Of a DNA stretch of 64,000 bases, positions 35,672 to 44,770 are shown piece by piece. How positions within the stretch are numbered: position 1 is the first letter of the stretch; every line of letters begins with the position of its first letter. A program made the position numbers and the translations under genes. The stretch is from Weissella koreensis KCTC 3621 (GTDB lineage Bacteria > Bacillota > Bacilli > Lactobacillales > Lactobacillaceae): NCBI RefSeq assembly GCF_000277645.1, contig NZ_AKGG01000012.1:152388-216387 (forward strand). The letters are read 5' to 3'. Under the pieces are notes generated by a model. The model worked only from the letters and a program-made list of their open reading frames with translations, did no database searches and was not told where the DNA came from.

Positions 35672-36847
35672 TTAATCTTTTAACTTCATTGCACCATCCC
35701 CAATATGGGCAACGTAAAATTCTGGTGTATAACCAACAATTTTCAAATAGTCATCGTACACATTATTTTCAAATTTAGTTATCTCAGATTCTTTAACTAA
35801 AGCAATGGCACAACCACCAAAACCAGCTCCGGTCATTCGAGCTCCCAAGACACCTTCTTGGGCTTGAGCTGATGATACCAATGTATCTAACTCCAATCCA
35901 GTCACTTCATAGTCATCTCGCAATGATGCATGTGATTCATCTAATAATTTACCAAATGCTTTTAAATTACCAGCTGACAATTCAAACTTGGCATCAATCG
36001 TACGTTGATTTTCATAAACTGCATGTCGAGCACGCTTGATCAAAATTTCGTCTTGAATCAAATCTTGGTTTTCATCAAATTCAGCATTCGTTAACTGGCC
36101 TAATGAATCAATTTCTAACCCACCAGCTTGAAGGCGGCGTAGCGCTTCTTCACACTCAGATCGTCGTTCATTATATTTAGAATCACTGAGTTCACGTCTT
36201 TTATTGGTATTCATAATAACGATCGCATAATCGCCCAGTACAACAGGCACCATTTCATGTTTCATGGTGTTAACATCTAATAAAATGGCTTCATCTTCTT
36301 TTCCAAAGCCAATAGCAAATTGATCCATAATTCCAGTATGCAACCCAAAGTACTCATTTTCAACTTTTTGACCAGTCTCTACTAGATCCAAACGATTCAC
36401 TTCTAATTGATATAAGTCTTCTAACATAACTCCTACCAATAATTCTAACGAAGCTGATGACGATAACCCCGCTCCATTAGGGATATTTCCTTGAACTAAT
36501 AAATCAAAACCATTGTCAAAATAATATCCCTGTTCTTGTAACTTCTTAATCATTCCCTTAACATAGTTCGCCCAACCATGTTTTGGATCATAATCCAAAT
36601 TATCAAGATCAACTTGAATAACTCCCTCGGTGGCAAAATTCATTGAGTACAAAAAGACTTTTGAATCATTCCGTTTAGCGGCTACTCCATAAGTACCATA
36701 AGTAATCGAAGCCGGGAAAACATGTCCTCCATTGTAATCAGTATGCTCCCCAATTAAGTTAATTCGTCCTGGAGCAAAAAATTGTTGTGTAGTCTTAGGC
36801 CCAAATTTTTCAGCAAAAGCTGTATTTAATTCTTTAATTCGCTTCAT
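35672..36847 (-). CDS. galK: Galactokinase
   Basis: A 391-residue GHMP kinase that phosphorylates galactose at C1. The signature GRINLIGEHTDYNGGHVFP, the ATP loop GAGLSSSASLELL and the third motif MTGAGFGGCAIALV are all present. The ATG at 36847 has GAGGA at 8 nt; an in-frame ATG at 36862 is weaker. It lies 18 bp after the permease gene. Confidence 0.97.
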   Translation of the reverse strand: MKRIKELNTAFAEKFGPKTTQQFFAPGRINLIGEHTDYNGGHVFPASITYGTYGVAAKRNDSKVFLYSMNFATEGVIQVDLDNLDYDPKHGWANYVKGMIKKLQEQGYYFDNGFDLLVQGNIPNGAGLSSSASLELLVGVMLEDLYQLEVNRLDLVETGQKVENEYFGLHTGIMDQFAIGFGKEDEAILLDVNTMKHEMVPVVLGDYAIVIMNTNKRRELSDSKYNERRSECEEALRRLQAGGLEIDSLGQLTNAEFDENQDLIQDEILIKRARHAVYENQRTIDAKFELSAGNLKAFGKLLDESHASLRDDYEVTGLELDTLVSSAQAQEGVLGARMTGAGFGGCAIALVKESEITKFENNVYDDYLKIVGYTPEFYVAHIGDGAMKLKD

Positions 36848-36865
36848 AATCTTAATCCTCATTTT

Positions 36866-38293
36866 CTATAATTTTGTATTTTCGTCTTTTTTGTAACGTG
36901 ATTCAAGTTCCTTAACAATTTCAGCATGATTTTTCTCTGTTAATGTAATTTTCCAAATGAAAATAATCATTGAAACTAGCATTAGAACACCTGGAATTAC
37001 GAATGCATACAAATGATATGTTCGAATACCACTCGCCGTAATGTCACTTGCCGTAGCGCTTCCGGTCATACCAGCAGCAATAGCTACAAATCCCACAATG
37101 GCATTTGAGAAGGCCCCCGCCAACTTATCAAGTAATGGTCGCAAAGATAAGGTTACAGCTTCCTTTCGAACTCCATTCTTCCATTGACCATATTCAACCG
37201 AATCGGTAATTGTCATCAAAACTGACAAGAAAATTAATTGTTGTGGGAAATAGAACAAGATCAAGCCTAAAGTAATAATACCAATATTATTACCGGCTAC
37301 CAAAAATGACGTATATCCTAATAACATTAAAATAATTCCCAAAATAAAGACATAACGGCGGGGAATTAACCGTGTCAAAATCGGAAATAGGGCAGCAATG
37401 ATTCCAGTAATCATTGAGATAACTCCAACCAAAGCAAATTCTGACACTCGACCGATTACAAACTTAAAGTAAAACATCAAGACACCAGTCGTTGCTACGT
37501 TAGCAATCGCATAAAACATATATGAAATAGCCAACCACATTAATTGATCATTCATAAATATAGCCTTGAAAACATCTACAATACTATATTTCTCATTCTT
37601 TTCTTGTCGACGTAAGATCGTATTATTTTCTTTTGAGAACTTAGCTGTTATAATTGCTGATCCAGCTGAAATAACTGCAATAACAATTGCAAACCAGAAC
37701 CAACCAGCTGCACTTTCATCACCTTTACCACCTGTCATTGCCGTAAAGAAAGCCACAATTGGAACTACCAAAGCAGTCGTACCATTAGCCCCTAATGAAG
37801 ATCCGAACCGGGCAAAAGTTGCCAAGGTGCCACGTTCAGCGGTATCATTTGACAATGCAGGAATCATTGACCAAAAGGCGATATCCTTAAATGAATAAAA
37901 GCTATCCAAAATAATAAAAATTACGGCAAATAATCCTAAATATAATGATGGTTGACTAACTGCTAACCCAAAGAAATTAGTATAAATAATTACCAAGGCC
38001 ACCGCTGACACTAACCCACCAATGACTAACCATGGTTTAAATTTACCATACTTAGACTTCGTATTATCAATTATACTTCCAATAATTGGATCAAAAATAA
38101 TTTCAACTAATCGAATTCCAACAACTAATGAGGTAATTAAACCGATATATTTAGCCTCAGTTGCTTTATCAGCACCTGTAAATAATGTACTTGTAACGAA
38201 AATCATAAAATAAGTTGATAACGTTACATAGTATGCATCATGCCCAAACGCACCAAAAGCATAAGCAAAACGCTGTTTCATTTTATCAGACAT
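36866..38293 (-). CDS. GPH-family galactose/galactoside permease
   Basis: A 475-residue membrane protein with 12 predicted spans of the glycoside-pentoside-hexuronide cation symporter family: FGHDAYYVTLSTYFMIFVTS at the start, DPIIGSIIDNTKSKYGKFKPW and the late TDSVEYGQWKNGVRKEA segment. Unlike LacS it has no C-terminal IIA domain. Position before galK and galT suggests galactose or a galactoside as substrate. The promoter contains a perfect cre, so it should be under CcpA. Confidence 0.88.
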   Translation of the reverse strand: MSDKMKQRFAYAFGAFGHDAYYVTLSTYFMIFVTSTLFTGADKATEAKYIGLITSLVVGIRLVEIIFDPIIGSIIDNTKSKYGKFKPWLVIGGLVSAVALVIIYTNFFGLAVSQPSLYLGLFAVIFIILDSFYSFKDIAFWSMIPALSNDTAERGTLATFARFGSSLGANGTTALVVPIVAFFTAMTGGKGDESAAGWFWFAIVIAVISAGSAIITAKFSKENNTILRRQEKNEKYSIVDVFKAIFMNDQLMWLAISYMFYAIANVATTGVLMFYFKFVIGRVSEFALVGVISMITGIIAALFPILTRLIPRRYVFILGIILMLLGYTSFLVAGNNIGIITLGLILFYFPQQLIFLSVLMTITDSVEYGQWKNGVRKEAVTLSLRPLLDKLAGAFSNAIVGFVAIAAGMTGSATASDITASGIRTYHLYAFVIPGVLMLVSMIIFIWKITLTEKNHAEIVKELESRYKKDENTKL

Positions 38294-38340
38294 AGTAACA
38301 CTCCTTAAAGTTTACTGATTAATATTTTTACTACGCCTTA

Positions 38341-38370
38341 ACTATAGTTTGAAAGCGCTTTCAGTTGCAA
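38341..38370 (-). promoter_or_regulatory. gal operon promoter with cre site
   Basis: TTGCAA (38365-38370) and TATAGT (38341-38346, minus strand) are 18 bp apart and the spacer holds TGAAAGCGCTTTCA (38350-38363), a perfect palindromic catabolite-responsive element. CcpA bound here would block RNA polymerase, so the operon should be repressed on glucose. Confidence 0.82.
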
Positions 38371-38687
38371 GGCTTTTTGTTACTCTATTTTGACCTTTTG
38401 TGACTCTTGATTGTGAATATACTTACAATAAAAAGTTAGAAGTGTTCATTAATTGAAAAAATAAATAACTGTATCGACTCATAATACCTGTAATAAATTA
38501 TTCAATCCTTAATTTAATATATGTTAATTCTATTAATTAATGTATCTATGATGAGGATTGTTTAATTAAATTAAAACTTTATAATTATATTCACTCTCCT
38601 CAATGACCATTCATCCAATTTAAAAACATTTGTGATTTATAATACAGTTTACCGTAAATTAATTTAATTAAATTTTATTTTTATATC
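38371..38687. other. AT-rich gap with no gene seen
   Basis: About 320 bp of very AT-rich sequence between the galactoside permease promoter and the terminator of the WxL locus. I see no open frame with a ribosome-binding site, no RNA gene and no strong hairpin in it. Confidence 0.6.
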
Positions 38688-38718
38688 AAAAAAGGTAGAT
38701 ATAAATATATCTACCTTT
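38688..38718 (-). terminator. Terminator of the WxL locus
   Basis: On the minus strand AAAGGTAGATATA pairs with TATATCTACCTTT around a very short loop and is followed by T. It lies about 85 bp after the large WxL gene. Confidence 0.82.
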
Positions 38719-38802
38719 CAAGTAAAAAGCTACTAATAATGAATATTACTTACCTACAATAATTTCTCATACAGTTTTACATTTTTTTACTCTAAAAATA
38801 TA

Positions 38803-40683
38803 TTATTCAATACCACCATCAACTAATGTATAAGTAACTGTTCCATTAAATACCCCAGCCTTATCACTTTTTGAACTTTGAACTAATAACCCATGTTCTG
38901 CATCTGTAGTATATGTTAGTTTTCCCGCAGAATTAGGGTCACCATTTGTACCGGCATTAAAATCAGCACCCTGTAGAATATTTTGGGCGCCAGATCCTAG
39001 ATTAATAACATCTGCACTGCCATTCTTCTTAAATCCATATTGATGTTCTGGATCTCCGGATACAGAAGCTTGTAATGTGAAATTGTGTTGCTGAGCACGT
39101 GAATCAAAAACCGAAAAAACTTGTTGATTATCAGTCGCCCCATTTCGTGGTAACCAAACTTTACTTTTATCATTTGGGAAAATACTATCAGCTAATTGAT
39201 ATACCCAATTTGACGGTTTTACCTGATTAGTATTGTTAATTTCACCTGGTTGAATATCCACTCTAGTTGCATTCTGCAAATTACTTAAATAACTATTACC
39301 ACTAATTTTAGGGTTCATTTGATCATTTGTTTTCCAATCACCGGCGATGCTACCCAACTCAGCCACAAATAAACTATTTAGCTCATTATTTTGAAAACCT
39401 TTAATTGTTAATGGGCTAGTTGTACCCAAATCTAGTATTAAATTGTTGGCCTGAACGGGTGGAATGGTTTGCCCCTGCATCGAAAATAGCTTCACCGCAT
39501 TTAAATTAATTTTAGAACCACTAGCCCCATTTCCGTTAATCACTCGTTGATTAACATTAGTGCTAGTATTATTGGTTTTCAGTATCGTCTGGCTTCCATT
39601 TTGCGCCGTCAATGTTAGTTTACCCATAGATTGCGGGTTCAGTACCGAAATATTTGAAATGAAATTAGTAACCGCATTATTCCCTAAATTGATATTAGTT
39701 GTAGTGGGTAAGATCACCCCGCCCCAAACTGAATTAGCAGCTGGTGTTTCTGAATTGGAATAACCTAGATTATTCCAATTCATTGTTCCATTATTAGTAA
39801 TGTTCACGGTGTTAGTTGTTATTCCACGACCATAATACAAGATATTTTTTTTAGCGTTATTATTTACTTCCCAAGTAGCACCGGTATTCACCGAAATATT
39901 AGATGTATTACGTCCAGTATAAGCAACACTAAACATTCCATCATTACCACCACCACTTCCCCAAGTCATCGCTGTTTTACCGTTAACAACCGTTAAATCA
40001 GATATTTCTGCAAATTCTTGGGTAGAAGTACCTTTAATATTAAAATTATTTTGTCCAGTAAATCGTAATGGCACATAATAAGCTGAAAACATTTGTGCAC
40101 CAGCGTCTGATAAATTAGGATAATTAATACTTACATTATCATAGGTCAAACTACCTGAAAAATTACTAGGTACGATACTCCAATCTCCTCGAAATAAAGA
40201 ATAGTAAGATAATAGATAACCACTAGTTTTACCCGTCTCATTCGTTGGATCCGGTACAGTCGCATCTCCGTTGGTTGCACTAGTATATTCACTCGAAGAT
40301 TTAATATTATGCAATGTTACGTTAAGGCTAGGTTGTAAGTTGGACATAATGAACGAAGAAGATATCCGATTCTTGACATAATACATATGATTATTAAAAT
40401 CGATATCCAAATTTTTAATATTGCTATTCACTCCCAGATTAATGTCTGGAATAGTTATATCTTTATCCACCGATATGGATAAAGAACTTGGTGCTGGATT
40501 TGTAATACTCCAATACCCAGCAATATTAGTTGCTCCAATTAAGCTTACTAAATCGGCTCCTGTTGTAATGTGATAAACATTATTAGTATTAGTAATACTG
40601 GCTTCAACTTGATTATTACCGTAAAGTCCTGCACCTAACCATACGCCTAAAATGATTAAAACTATTTTCATTTTATTCCGCAT
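38803..40683 (-). CDS. Large secreted WxL-type surface protein
   Basis: A 626-residue exported protein with an N-terminal signal peptide (KIVLIILGVWLGAGLYG, cleavage near residue 29). The middle is rich in Asn/Thr/Ser and beta-strand repeats typical of pectate-lyase-like or adhesin folds. The last ~140 residues resemble a WxL domain (NWVYQLADSIFPND, FTLQASVSGDPE), which binds peptidoglycan, but the usual W-T-L near the end reads Y-T-L (GTVTYTLVDGG). It overlaps the WxLIP gene by 11 bp; AAGGAG precedes the ATG at 40683. Confidence 0.75.
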   Translation of the reverse strand: MRNKMKIVLIILGVWLGAGLYGNNQVEASITNTNNVYHITTGADLVSLIGATNIAGYWSITNPAPSSLSISVDKDITIPDINLGVNSNIKNLDIDFNNHMYYVKNRISSSFIMSNLQPSLNVTLHNIKSSSEYTSATNGDATVPDPTNETGKTSGYLLSYYSLFRGDWSIVPSNFSGSLTYDNVSINYPNLSDAGAQMFSAYYVPLRFTGQNNFNIKGTSTQEFAEISDLTVVNGKTAMTWGSGGGNDGMFSVAYTGRNTSNISVNTGATWEVNNNAKKNILYYGRGITTNTVNITNNGTMNWNNLGYSNSETPAANSVWGGVILPTTTNINLGNNAVTNFISNISVLNPQSMGKLTLTAQNGSQTILKTNNTSTNVNQRVINGNGASGSKINLNAVKLFSMQGQTIPPVQANNLILDLGTTSPLTIKGFQNNELNSLFVAELGSIAGDWKTNDQMNPKISGNSYLSNLQNATRVDIQPGEINNTNQVKPSNWVYQLADSIFPNDKSKVWLPRNGATDNQQVFSVFDSRAQQHNFTLQASVSGDPEHQYGFKKNGSADVINLGSGAQNILQGADFNAGTNGDPNSAGKLTYTTDAEHGLLVQSSKSDKAGVFNGTVTYTLVDGGIE

Positions 40684-41692
40684 TTTCTTGCTCCTTCTTC
40701 CGCCTCAGTAAAATAAATAGCCAAATCAATGCAATAATTAGCAATAAGATAATCACTCCCAACAAAATTATTAACCAAGGGCTGGTAGCATTAACTTTAA
40801 AATTAGTTTCTTTTTTAACTGCTTCTTTGACCTCAAACGCTTTATTCCATTGCCATTGATTCCCATATTTGTCTTTTGCAGACCCTTTAAAATGATACTT
40901 ACCCGCCGGAATTTTACCATCATGACGCAGCACATAATTAAATTGAGAATTTGGGGCCACTGATCCTTGATCGACTTTTTTCTTAATTAAAGTCTTACCT
41001 GTTTTATCATTTACAACCTTAGTATCCATTTTCAACTCGGTTATATTAATATTTGTTGGATTTCTCATTTTCACAATTACGCCTGGCAAATATTGATATT
41101 GGCTCGCTTTAATGGAATTAATCGTTAATTTAGGTTTAACTTTGTTATCGTTTTGATGTATTACTAATCCCTTTACAAAAGCAAATTTATTAGTAATTCC
41201 TTCTTTACTACTTTCAGTAATCTTTTCAACTCTAATCCCACCAGCAACGATCCCATCATATTTTTTTTGAGGCATTTTGATTTTAATTGAAAAGGCCTTA
41301 TTTTGATGACTAGGAACAGTCAACTTGGTGTCACTAATTTCAGTAATTTGGCGGATTTGAATATTTGGTTTGGCGCCAAATCCATCTGCATTGCCGCTTT
41401 TACCATATTCAATAATGACATTATCAGACGTTTGAGCAGGATTAATTGCAATCCGATAAGTCGCTTTTTCATCTGACAGATTCTGAACTGTTAAATTTAA
41501 AGTCGTTTCATCACCGGGTTGCATTTTCAAATCATAGGTTGTGTCCTTATCGGTTTGAAATTCATTAGCTTTGCCATCCACCGTAAATTCAGCTTGTGGC
41601 TGATTATCATCCGCATACACAACGACTCCACCAGTTCCACCACCAATTATTAATAATGTCACAAGCGAAAACAATATTTTTTTAATATTCAT
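40673..41692 (-). CDS. WxL-interacting protein (DUF916 and DUF3324)
   Basis: A 339-residue membrane-anchored protein. After a signal peptide come a DUF916-like domain (QAEFTVDGKANEFQ, YDLKMQPGDETTLNLTVQN) and a DUF3324-like domain (RVEKITESS, FVKGLVIHQNDNKVKP), then a C-terminal span (PWLIILLGVIILLLIIALIW) and a basic tail RRKK. This is the WxLIP layout; such proteins bind WxL proteins and host extracellular matrix. It is the middle gene of a small WxL - WxLIP - large WxL set. Confidence 0.92.
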   Translation of the reverse strand: MNIKKILFSLVTLLIIGGGTGGVVVYADDNQPQAEFTVDGKANEFQTDKDTTYDLKMQPGDETTLNLTVQNLSDEKATYRIAINPAQTSDNVIIEYGKSGNADGFGAKPNIQIRQITEISDTKLTVPSHQNKAFSIKIKMPQKKYDGIVAGGIRVEKITESSKEGITNKFAFVKGLVIHQNDNKVKPKLTINSIKASQYQYLPGVIVKMRNPTNINITELKMDTKVVNDKTGKTLIKKKVDQGSVAPNSQFNYVLRHDGKIPAGKYHFKGSAKDKYGNQWQWNKAFEVKEAVKKETNFKVNATSPWLIILLGVIILLLIIALIWLFILLRRKKEQENAE

Positions 41693-41711
41693 AATTAATT
41701 ACCTATTTTAT

Positions 41712-41739
41712 GTAAAAAGCAGACCATTAGGCCTGCTTT
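41712..41739 (-). terminator. Intra-operon terminator after the small WxL gene
   Basis: On the minus strand AAGCAGGCC pairs with GGTCTGCTT around a 4-nt loop and is followed by TTTTTA. It lies between the small WxL gene and the WxLIP gene, so it probably limits read-through and makes the small WxL protein the most abundant product. Confidence 0.7.
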
Positions 41740-41786
41740 GATTAAATCTGATTAGGTGTGAAGCAGGTCTTCACCTCAAAAGTATT

Positions 41787-42350
41787 TTATCTCAAAGCAC
41801 CATCATTAATAGTATATATAATTGTTCCAGTATATGTACCAACTTTGGCATTATTTGAAATTTTTATGTTACCTTTTGTACTTTGAGTCTGTTTCGTTCC
41901 ATTAGAGTTACCATTTCCAGATAGAATCAGTGCCTCCCCAGATTTAATATCAGCATTTGTCGCTCCTGTCAAAGAAGCATCGCTCACTGCTGTGTCCAAG
42001 GTCATCGATACAATGGGTAAATTAACCTCATCAATATTTTGCATATCTGTCGCCTTAGCCGTCACTTGATATCCTGCGTCAGTTCCACGGCTATCAGTTA
42101 CCTGAAGAGCAGGGGATCCAACGATACCGTTTTCATTAATTGCAGCTTTGGTTGTTAAGCTACCCCAATCAAAACTAGGAACAGTATCTAGCGTGATAGC
42201 GCTCGGATCACTTGTCAGGCTTAAAGTTGTGCTCCCATTAGAATTTGCTAGAGGTGCGGCGTTAATTAAGATGGGAGCTGTCAATAGCCCTCCAACTAAA
42301 GCAGTGGCACCTAGTAATGCACGCATACGGTTTGCATATAAATTAAACAT
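41787..42350 (-). CDS. Small WxL-type surface protein
   Basis: A 187-residue secreted protein: signal peptide (ALLGATALVGGLLTAPILIN), then a WxL-like domain with SLTSDPSAITLDTVPSFDWG and a C-terminal GNIKISNNAKVGTYTGTI. The distal W-T-L motif is Y-T-I here (IIYTINDGA), the same Trp-to-Tyr change as in the large protein. AAAGGAGG lies at good spacing before the ATG at 42350. It is the first gene of the locus and carries a near-consensus cre upstream. Confidence 0.82.
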   Translation of the reverse strand: MFNLYANRMRALLGATALVGGLLTAPILINAAPLANSNGSTTLSLTSDPSAITLDTVPSFDWGSLTTKAAINENGIVGSPALQVTDSRGTDAGYQVTAKATDMQNIDEVNLPIVSMTLDTAVSDASLTGATNADIKSGEALILSGNGNSNGTKQTQSTKGNIKISNNAKVGTYTGTIIYTINDGALR

Positions 42351-42421
42351 ATTGTCGCCTCCTTTGAATTTACATTGAATTAAATTTCCTTATTTATAGA
42401 ATAACAGAAATGCCTTAAAAA

Positions 42422-42435
42422 TGAAAGCGTATTCA
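42422..42435. promoter_or_regulatory. Probable cre site upstream of the WxL locus
   Basis: TGAAAGCGTATTCA differs from the ideal cre palindrome by two bases in the right arm. It overlaps the likely -35 region of the WxL promoter (TATTCT/TATAAA boxes follow on the minus strand), so CcpA control is plausible. Confidence 0.55.
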
Positions 42436-42511
42436 TTTAAGAGTTTTTTTCTTATCTTTTTTTAACAAAAGTGCTTCAATGCAAATCTAAATCACATTGT
42501 ATATTTATAAC

Positions 42512-42544
42512 AAAAAAGGCAAGGAAATAAACATCCTTGCCTTT
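42512..42544 (-). terminator. Terminator after the cysteine hydrolase gene
   Basis: AAAGGCAAGGA pairs with TCCTTGCCTTT around an 8-nt loop, with T on the minus-strand 3' side. It lies about 45 bp after the gene at 42589. Confidence 0.88.
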
Positions 42545-42588
42545 ATATAAAATGATCGTTCTCACAATCTATTCATTTCAATTATTTA

Positions 42589-43101
42589 TTAATCAATAAT
42601 ATCGACTTGTAATGTTTTTAAAACTTCTAATACATTCTCATGCTTTTGTGGAGTAGTTCCCGCTGTTGCGTGGGCACTTACCATTACTTTAATTTCTGGT
42701 GCTATATTTTTAATCAAAATAGCATTAGATATTACACAAATATCAGAATCTAAACCGATTAGTTCAACTTCTTCCACCTTTTCATTTAATAATAATTGAG
42801 CCAATTCAATTGAACCAAAGGTACTTTTTTCAATAATATATTTAAATCCTACTTGAGCTGCTGGATAAATTTCCCAACCGTGTGACTTATATTGGGTATG
42901 TATGACTGGCAAATACTTACCTTCTTGAGTAGATAAATAATTTTCACCATGCGTATCCATCGTAGCAATTCGTTCATCTTTTGAATATTCGGATAACTTT
43001 TTCAAAACTGCAGGAATAATTTGTTGAGCTTCAGGCGTTCCTAATGAACCATCAATAAAATCATTTTGAAAATCAATTAAAATCAGCATCTTTTTTGGCA
43101 T
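42589..43101 (-). CDS. Cysteine hydrolase of the isochorismatase/nicotinamidase family
   Basis: A 170-residue hydrolase. The Asp of LIDFQNDFIDG, the THGENYLSTQEGKYLPVIH stretch and the nucleophile Cys in GLDSDICVISNA form the expected D-K-C arrangement. The THxxNY...TQEGKxLPVxH pattern recalls nicotinamidases of Lactobacillales, but a metal-binding triad cannot be confirmed by eye. It is a single gene with its own terminator. Confidence 0.88.
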   Translation of the reverse strand: MPKKMLILIDFQNDFIDGSLGTPEAQQIIPAVLKKLSEYSKDERIATMDTHGENYLSTQEGKYLPVIHTQYKSHGWEIYPAAQVGFKYIIEKSTFGSIELAQLLLNEKVEEVELIGLDSDICVISNAILIKNIAPEIKVMVSAHATAGTTPQKHENVLEVLKTLQVDIID

Positions 43102-43193
43102 AGCAAGCTCCTTAAGTGATTAATAGACAAGGTTACCATTAATTTAACTCATTTCATCTTAAATATCCACCCATTTAACTTATCTTACTTTAC

Positions 43194-43529
43194 TTAAGGT
43201 TTAATATAGCTGAATCCCGCCCTTTGTTGCAAAGACAGTTCAACCACCCCAGATGACACTGATTTAACTTGATCTTGAATTTCATTCAAAAAAATATTCC
43301 TTTGATTTAATGAATTTTCACAGATCATAACTTGAACATCTAATTCAGTCAATTTTTTTAAAATTACAGATGAATCTTTTTTAGCCATTTCAACAGCATC
43401 TCCATTAATGACTAATTCAATAATCCCATTTTCATGATTAAACTTCATCCACTCAAATAAATGGTATATATTTGAATTTACCATTTCCCATTTACTATTT
43501 TCATCAATATGAAAAATTGTATTTAACAT
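43194..43529 (-). CDS. DsrE-family protein
   Basis: A 111-residue DsrE/DsrF-fold protein: IELVINGDAVEMA, then VQVMICENSLNQRNI and a C-terminal SGVVELSLQQRAGFSYIKP, which are the conserved DsrE segments with a single cysteine. Members bind or relay sulfur species; its role here is unknown. AAGGTGG precedes the ATG at 43529. Confidence 0.88.
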   Translation of the reverse strand: MLNTIFHIDENSKWEMVNSNIYHLFEWMKFNHENGIIELVINGDAVEMAKKDSSVILKKLTELDVQVMICENSLNQRNIFLNEIQDQVKSVSSGVVELSLQQRAGFSYIKP

Positions 43530-43559
43530 ACTCTTACCACCTTATCTATTTCTGTATAC

Positions 43560-43593
43560 AAAAAAATGCACTAACGATGAGTTAGTACATTTT
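43560..43593. terminator. Hairpin with A/T flanks
   Basis: AAAATGCACTAAC pairs with GTTAGTACATTTT (one mismatch) around a 5-nt loop, in the gap left of the DsrE gene promoter. It can act as a leftward terminator for transcripts coming from 44186. Confidence 0.6.
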
Positions 43594-43599
43594 ACATAG

Positions 43600-43746
43600 G
43601 TGAACTACTCTCACCTTGATTTATTAACAAATGTATCTGAAGAGTTTCGAGCTCATATCTCACTAAATCAGAATCATAACATCTCTCTGTATGGAAATAA
43701 AGAATTAAATTGCATTACCATTTATGCTACAAATACACATTCATAA
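43600..43746 (+). CDS. Possible 48-codon remnant ORF
   Basis: From a GTG at 43600 the plus strand reads NYSHLDLLTNVSEEFRAHIS, LNQNHNISLYGNKELNCITI and YATNTHS before TAA. The composition is protein-like rather than random, but there is no ribosome-binding site and I recognise no family. It is either a fragment of a decayed gene or chance; listed so that it can be searched. Confidence 0.2.
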   Translation: MNYSHLDLLTNVSEEFRAHISLNQNHNISLYGNKELNCITIYATNTHS

Positions 43747-43982
43747 ATTTATTTAGGTTTTATCTAAAAGAATCATTTTATAGTTTATTAACTAGTGATT
43801 TCTCAAATTTACGAAATTTGTTAAGTGCTTATCAGCACCAATAAACTAATATTAACATCTTTTATTACAAAAAGCAACACTTTATTTTACCAATCATATC
43901 ATCAGCTTACACTAAATGTTTCATCTTAATTTTAATATACACGACAATCCCATACACTTCTTTTTATCATTATATTTATGAT

Positions 43983-44186
43983 TTACAATATTGATAAAAT
44001 GATTGTAATAACAGAAAGGATCGAGACCCACATATAAGCTTGATTTCTCTCAGTCCTATAACGCCATACCCCCCACACAAACATTAATGAATATGAAAAC
44101 ACTATTAACCAACCAGTATTAATAAACATATTTATAACAGTTGTTGTAATTACCAAAATCATTAAAATTAAATCTACTTTTCTCAT
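43983..44186 (-). CDS. Small membrane protein
   Basis: A 67-residue protein with three short hydrophobic segments (about residues 5-20, 25-42 and 51-67) and a basic loop (RYRTERNQ). No family is recognised. It stands alone between the DsrE gene and the prophage end, so it is either the last chromosomal gene or the first prophage cargo gene. Confidence 0.5.
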   Translation of the reverse strand: MRKVDLILMILVITTTVINMFINTGWLIVFSYSLMFVWGVWRYRTERNQAYMWVSILSVITIILSIL

Positions 44187-44424
44187 TATTTATTACATAT
44201 GATTATGAATAAAATAAACCTAATAAATATGATCACAATTATTTATATCCTATCGATTAAAGATATTTAAAATTATTGAAATTCATACTTTAGGTCTTTT
44301 TATACACTTATTCATATATCCTTTCCATTATATAGACATTATCCCATAAATATTTTTGGTTTATAAACTTCATTAAGAATATAACAGCTATTTTATTTCA
44401 ATACTACCAAATGTTTTTTAAACG

Positions 44425-44485
44425 ATGCCTAAATGGTGTCCAAGTTTAAAATAACCATGAAAAAGTGCCCAAAAGGTGCCCAAAA
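44425..44485. repeat. Two pairs of direct repeats, probable integrase arm sites
   Basis: GTGCCCAAAA occurs at 44465-44474 and 44476-44485, an 11-bp period. A weaker copy of the whole 20-bp double unit lies exactly 40 bp upstream (44425-44444, about 15 of 20 bases equal). Tandem sites of this type next to the lysin end of a prophage fit the arm-type binding sites of a tyrosine integrase. Confidence 0.5.
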
Positions 44486-44540
44486 TTCAATTCCCATCAC
44501 AAACGATCATATTCCATAACGACCTTTTTAAACAAAGAAA

Positions 44541-44579
44541 AACCCTGATATACCAACGTATTTGTTGACACCAGGGTTA
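44541..44579. terminator. Hairpin at the prophage edge
   Basis: AACCCTG pairs with CAGGGTT over a 24-nt interval that itself can pair (ATAC/GTAT). There is A-rich sequence upstream but no long T tract, so whether it terminates is unclear. The rest of the 44187-44724 gap shows no gene with a ribosome-binding site. Confidence 0.5.
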
Positions 44580-44724
44580 TCATAGGCTTAATTAGTTCTT
44601 AAGACCATATTTCTTATTAGATTAAGTGAACGGCTACAGAAAGCTATTTATGATAAATAAAATGCGTTTTTCGTGTATCGTACAGTCTTATCATGATGAT
44701 ATTACTGTTCGCTACTATCGCAAA

Positions 44725-44758
44725 CAAAAAAGGCCTACCGACAATTAAGTCAGTAGGC
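44725..44758 (-). terminator. Late-operon terminator of the prophage
   Basis: On the minus strand AAGCCTACTGAC pairs with GTCGGTAGGCC around a 6-nt loop and is followed by TTTTTT. It lies right after the endolysin gene and ends the late transcript. Confidence 0.88.
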
Positions 44759-44770
44759 TTTTAATTTATT

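Noticed and set aside
44187..44424. Attachment core sharing sequence with the tRNA-Leu 3' end
   Set aside because: I found no copy of the tRNA 3' end near the prophage border, so this prophage does not appear to use that tRNA as its site.
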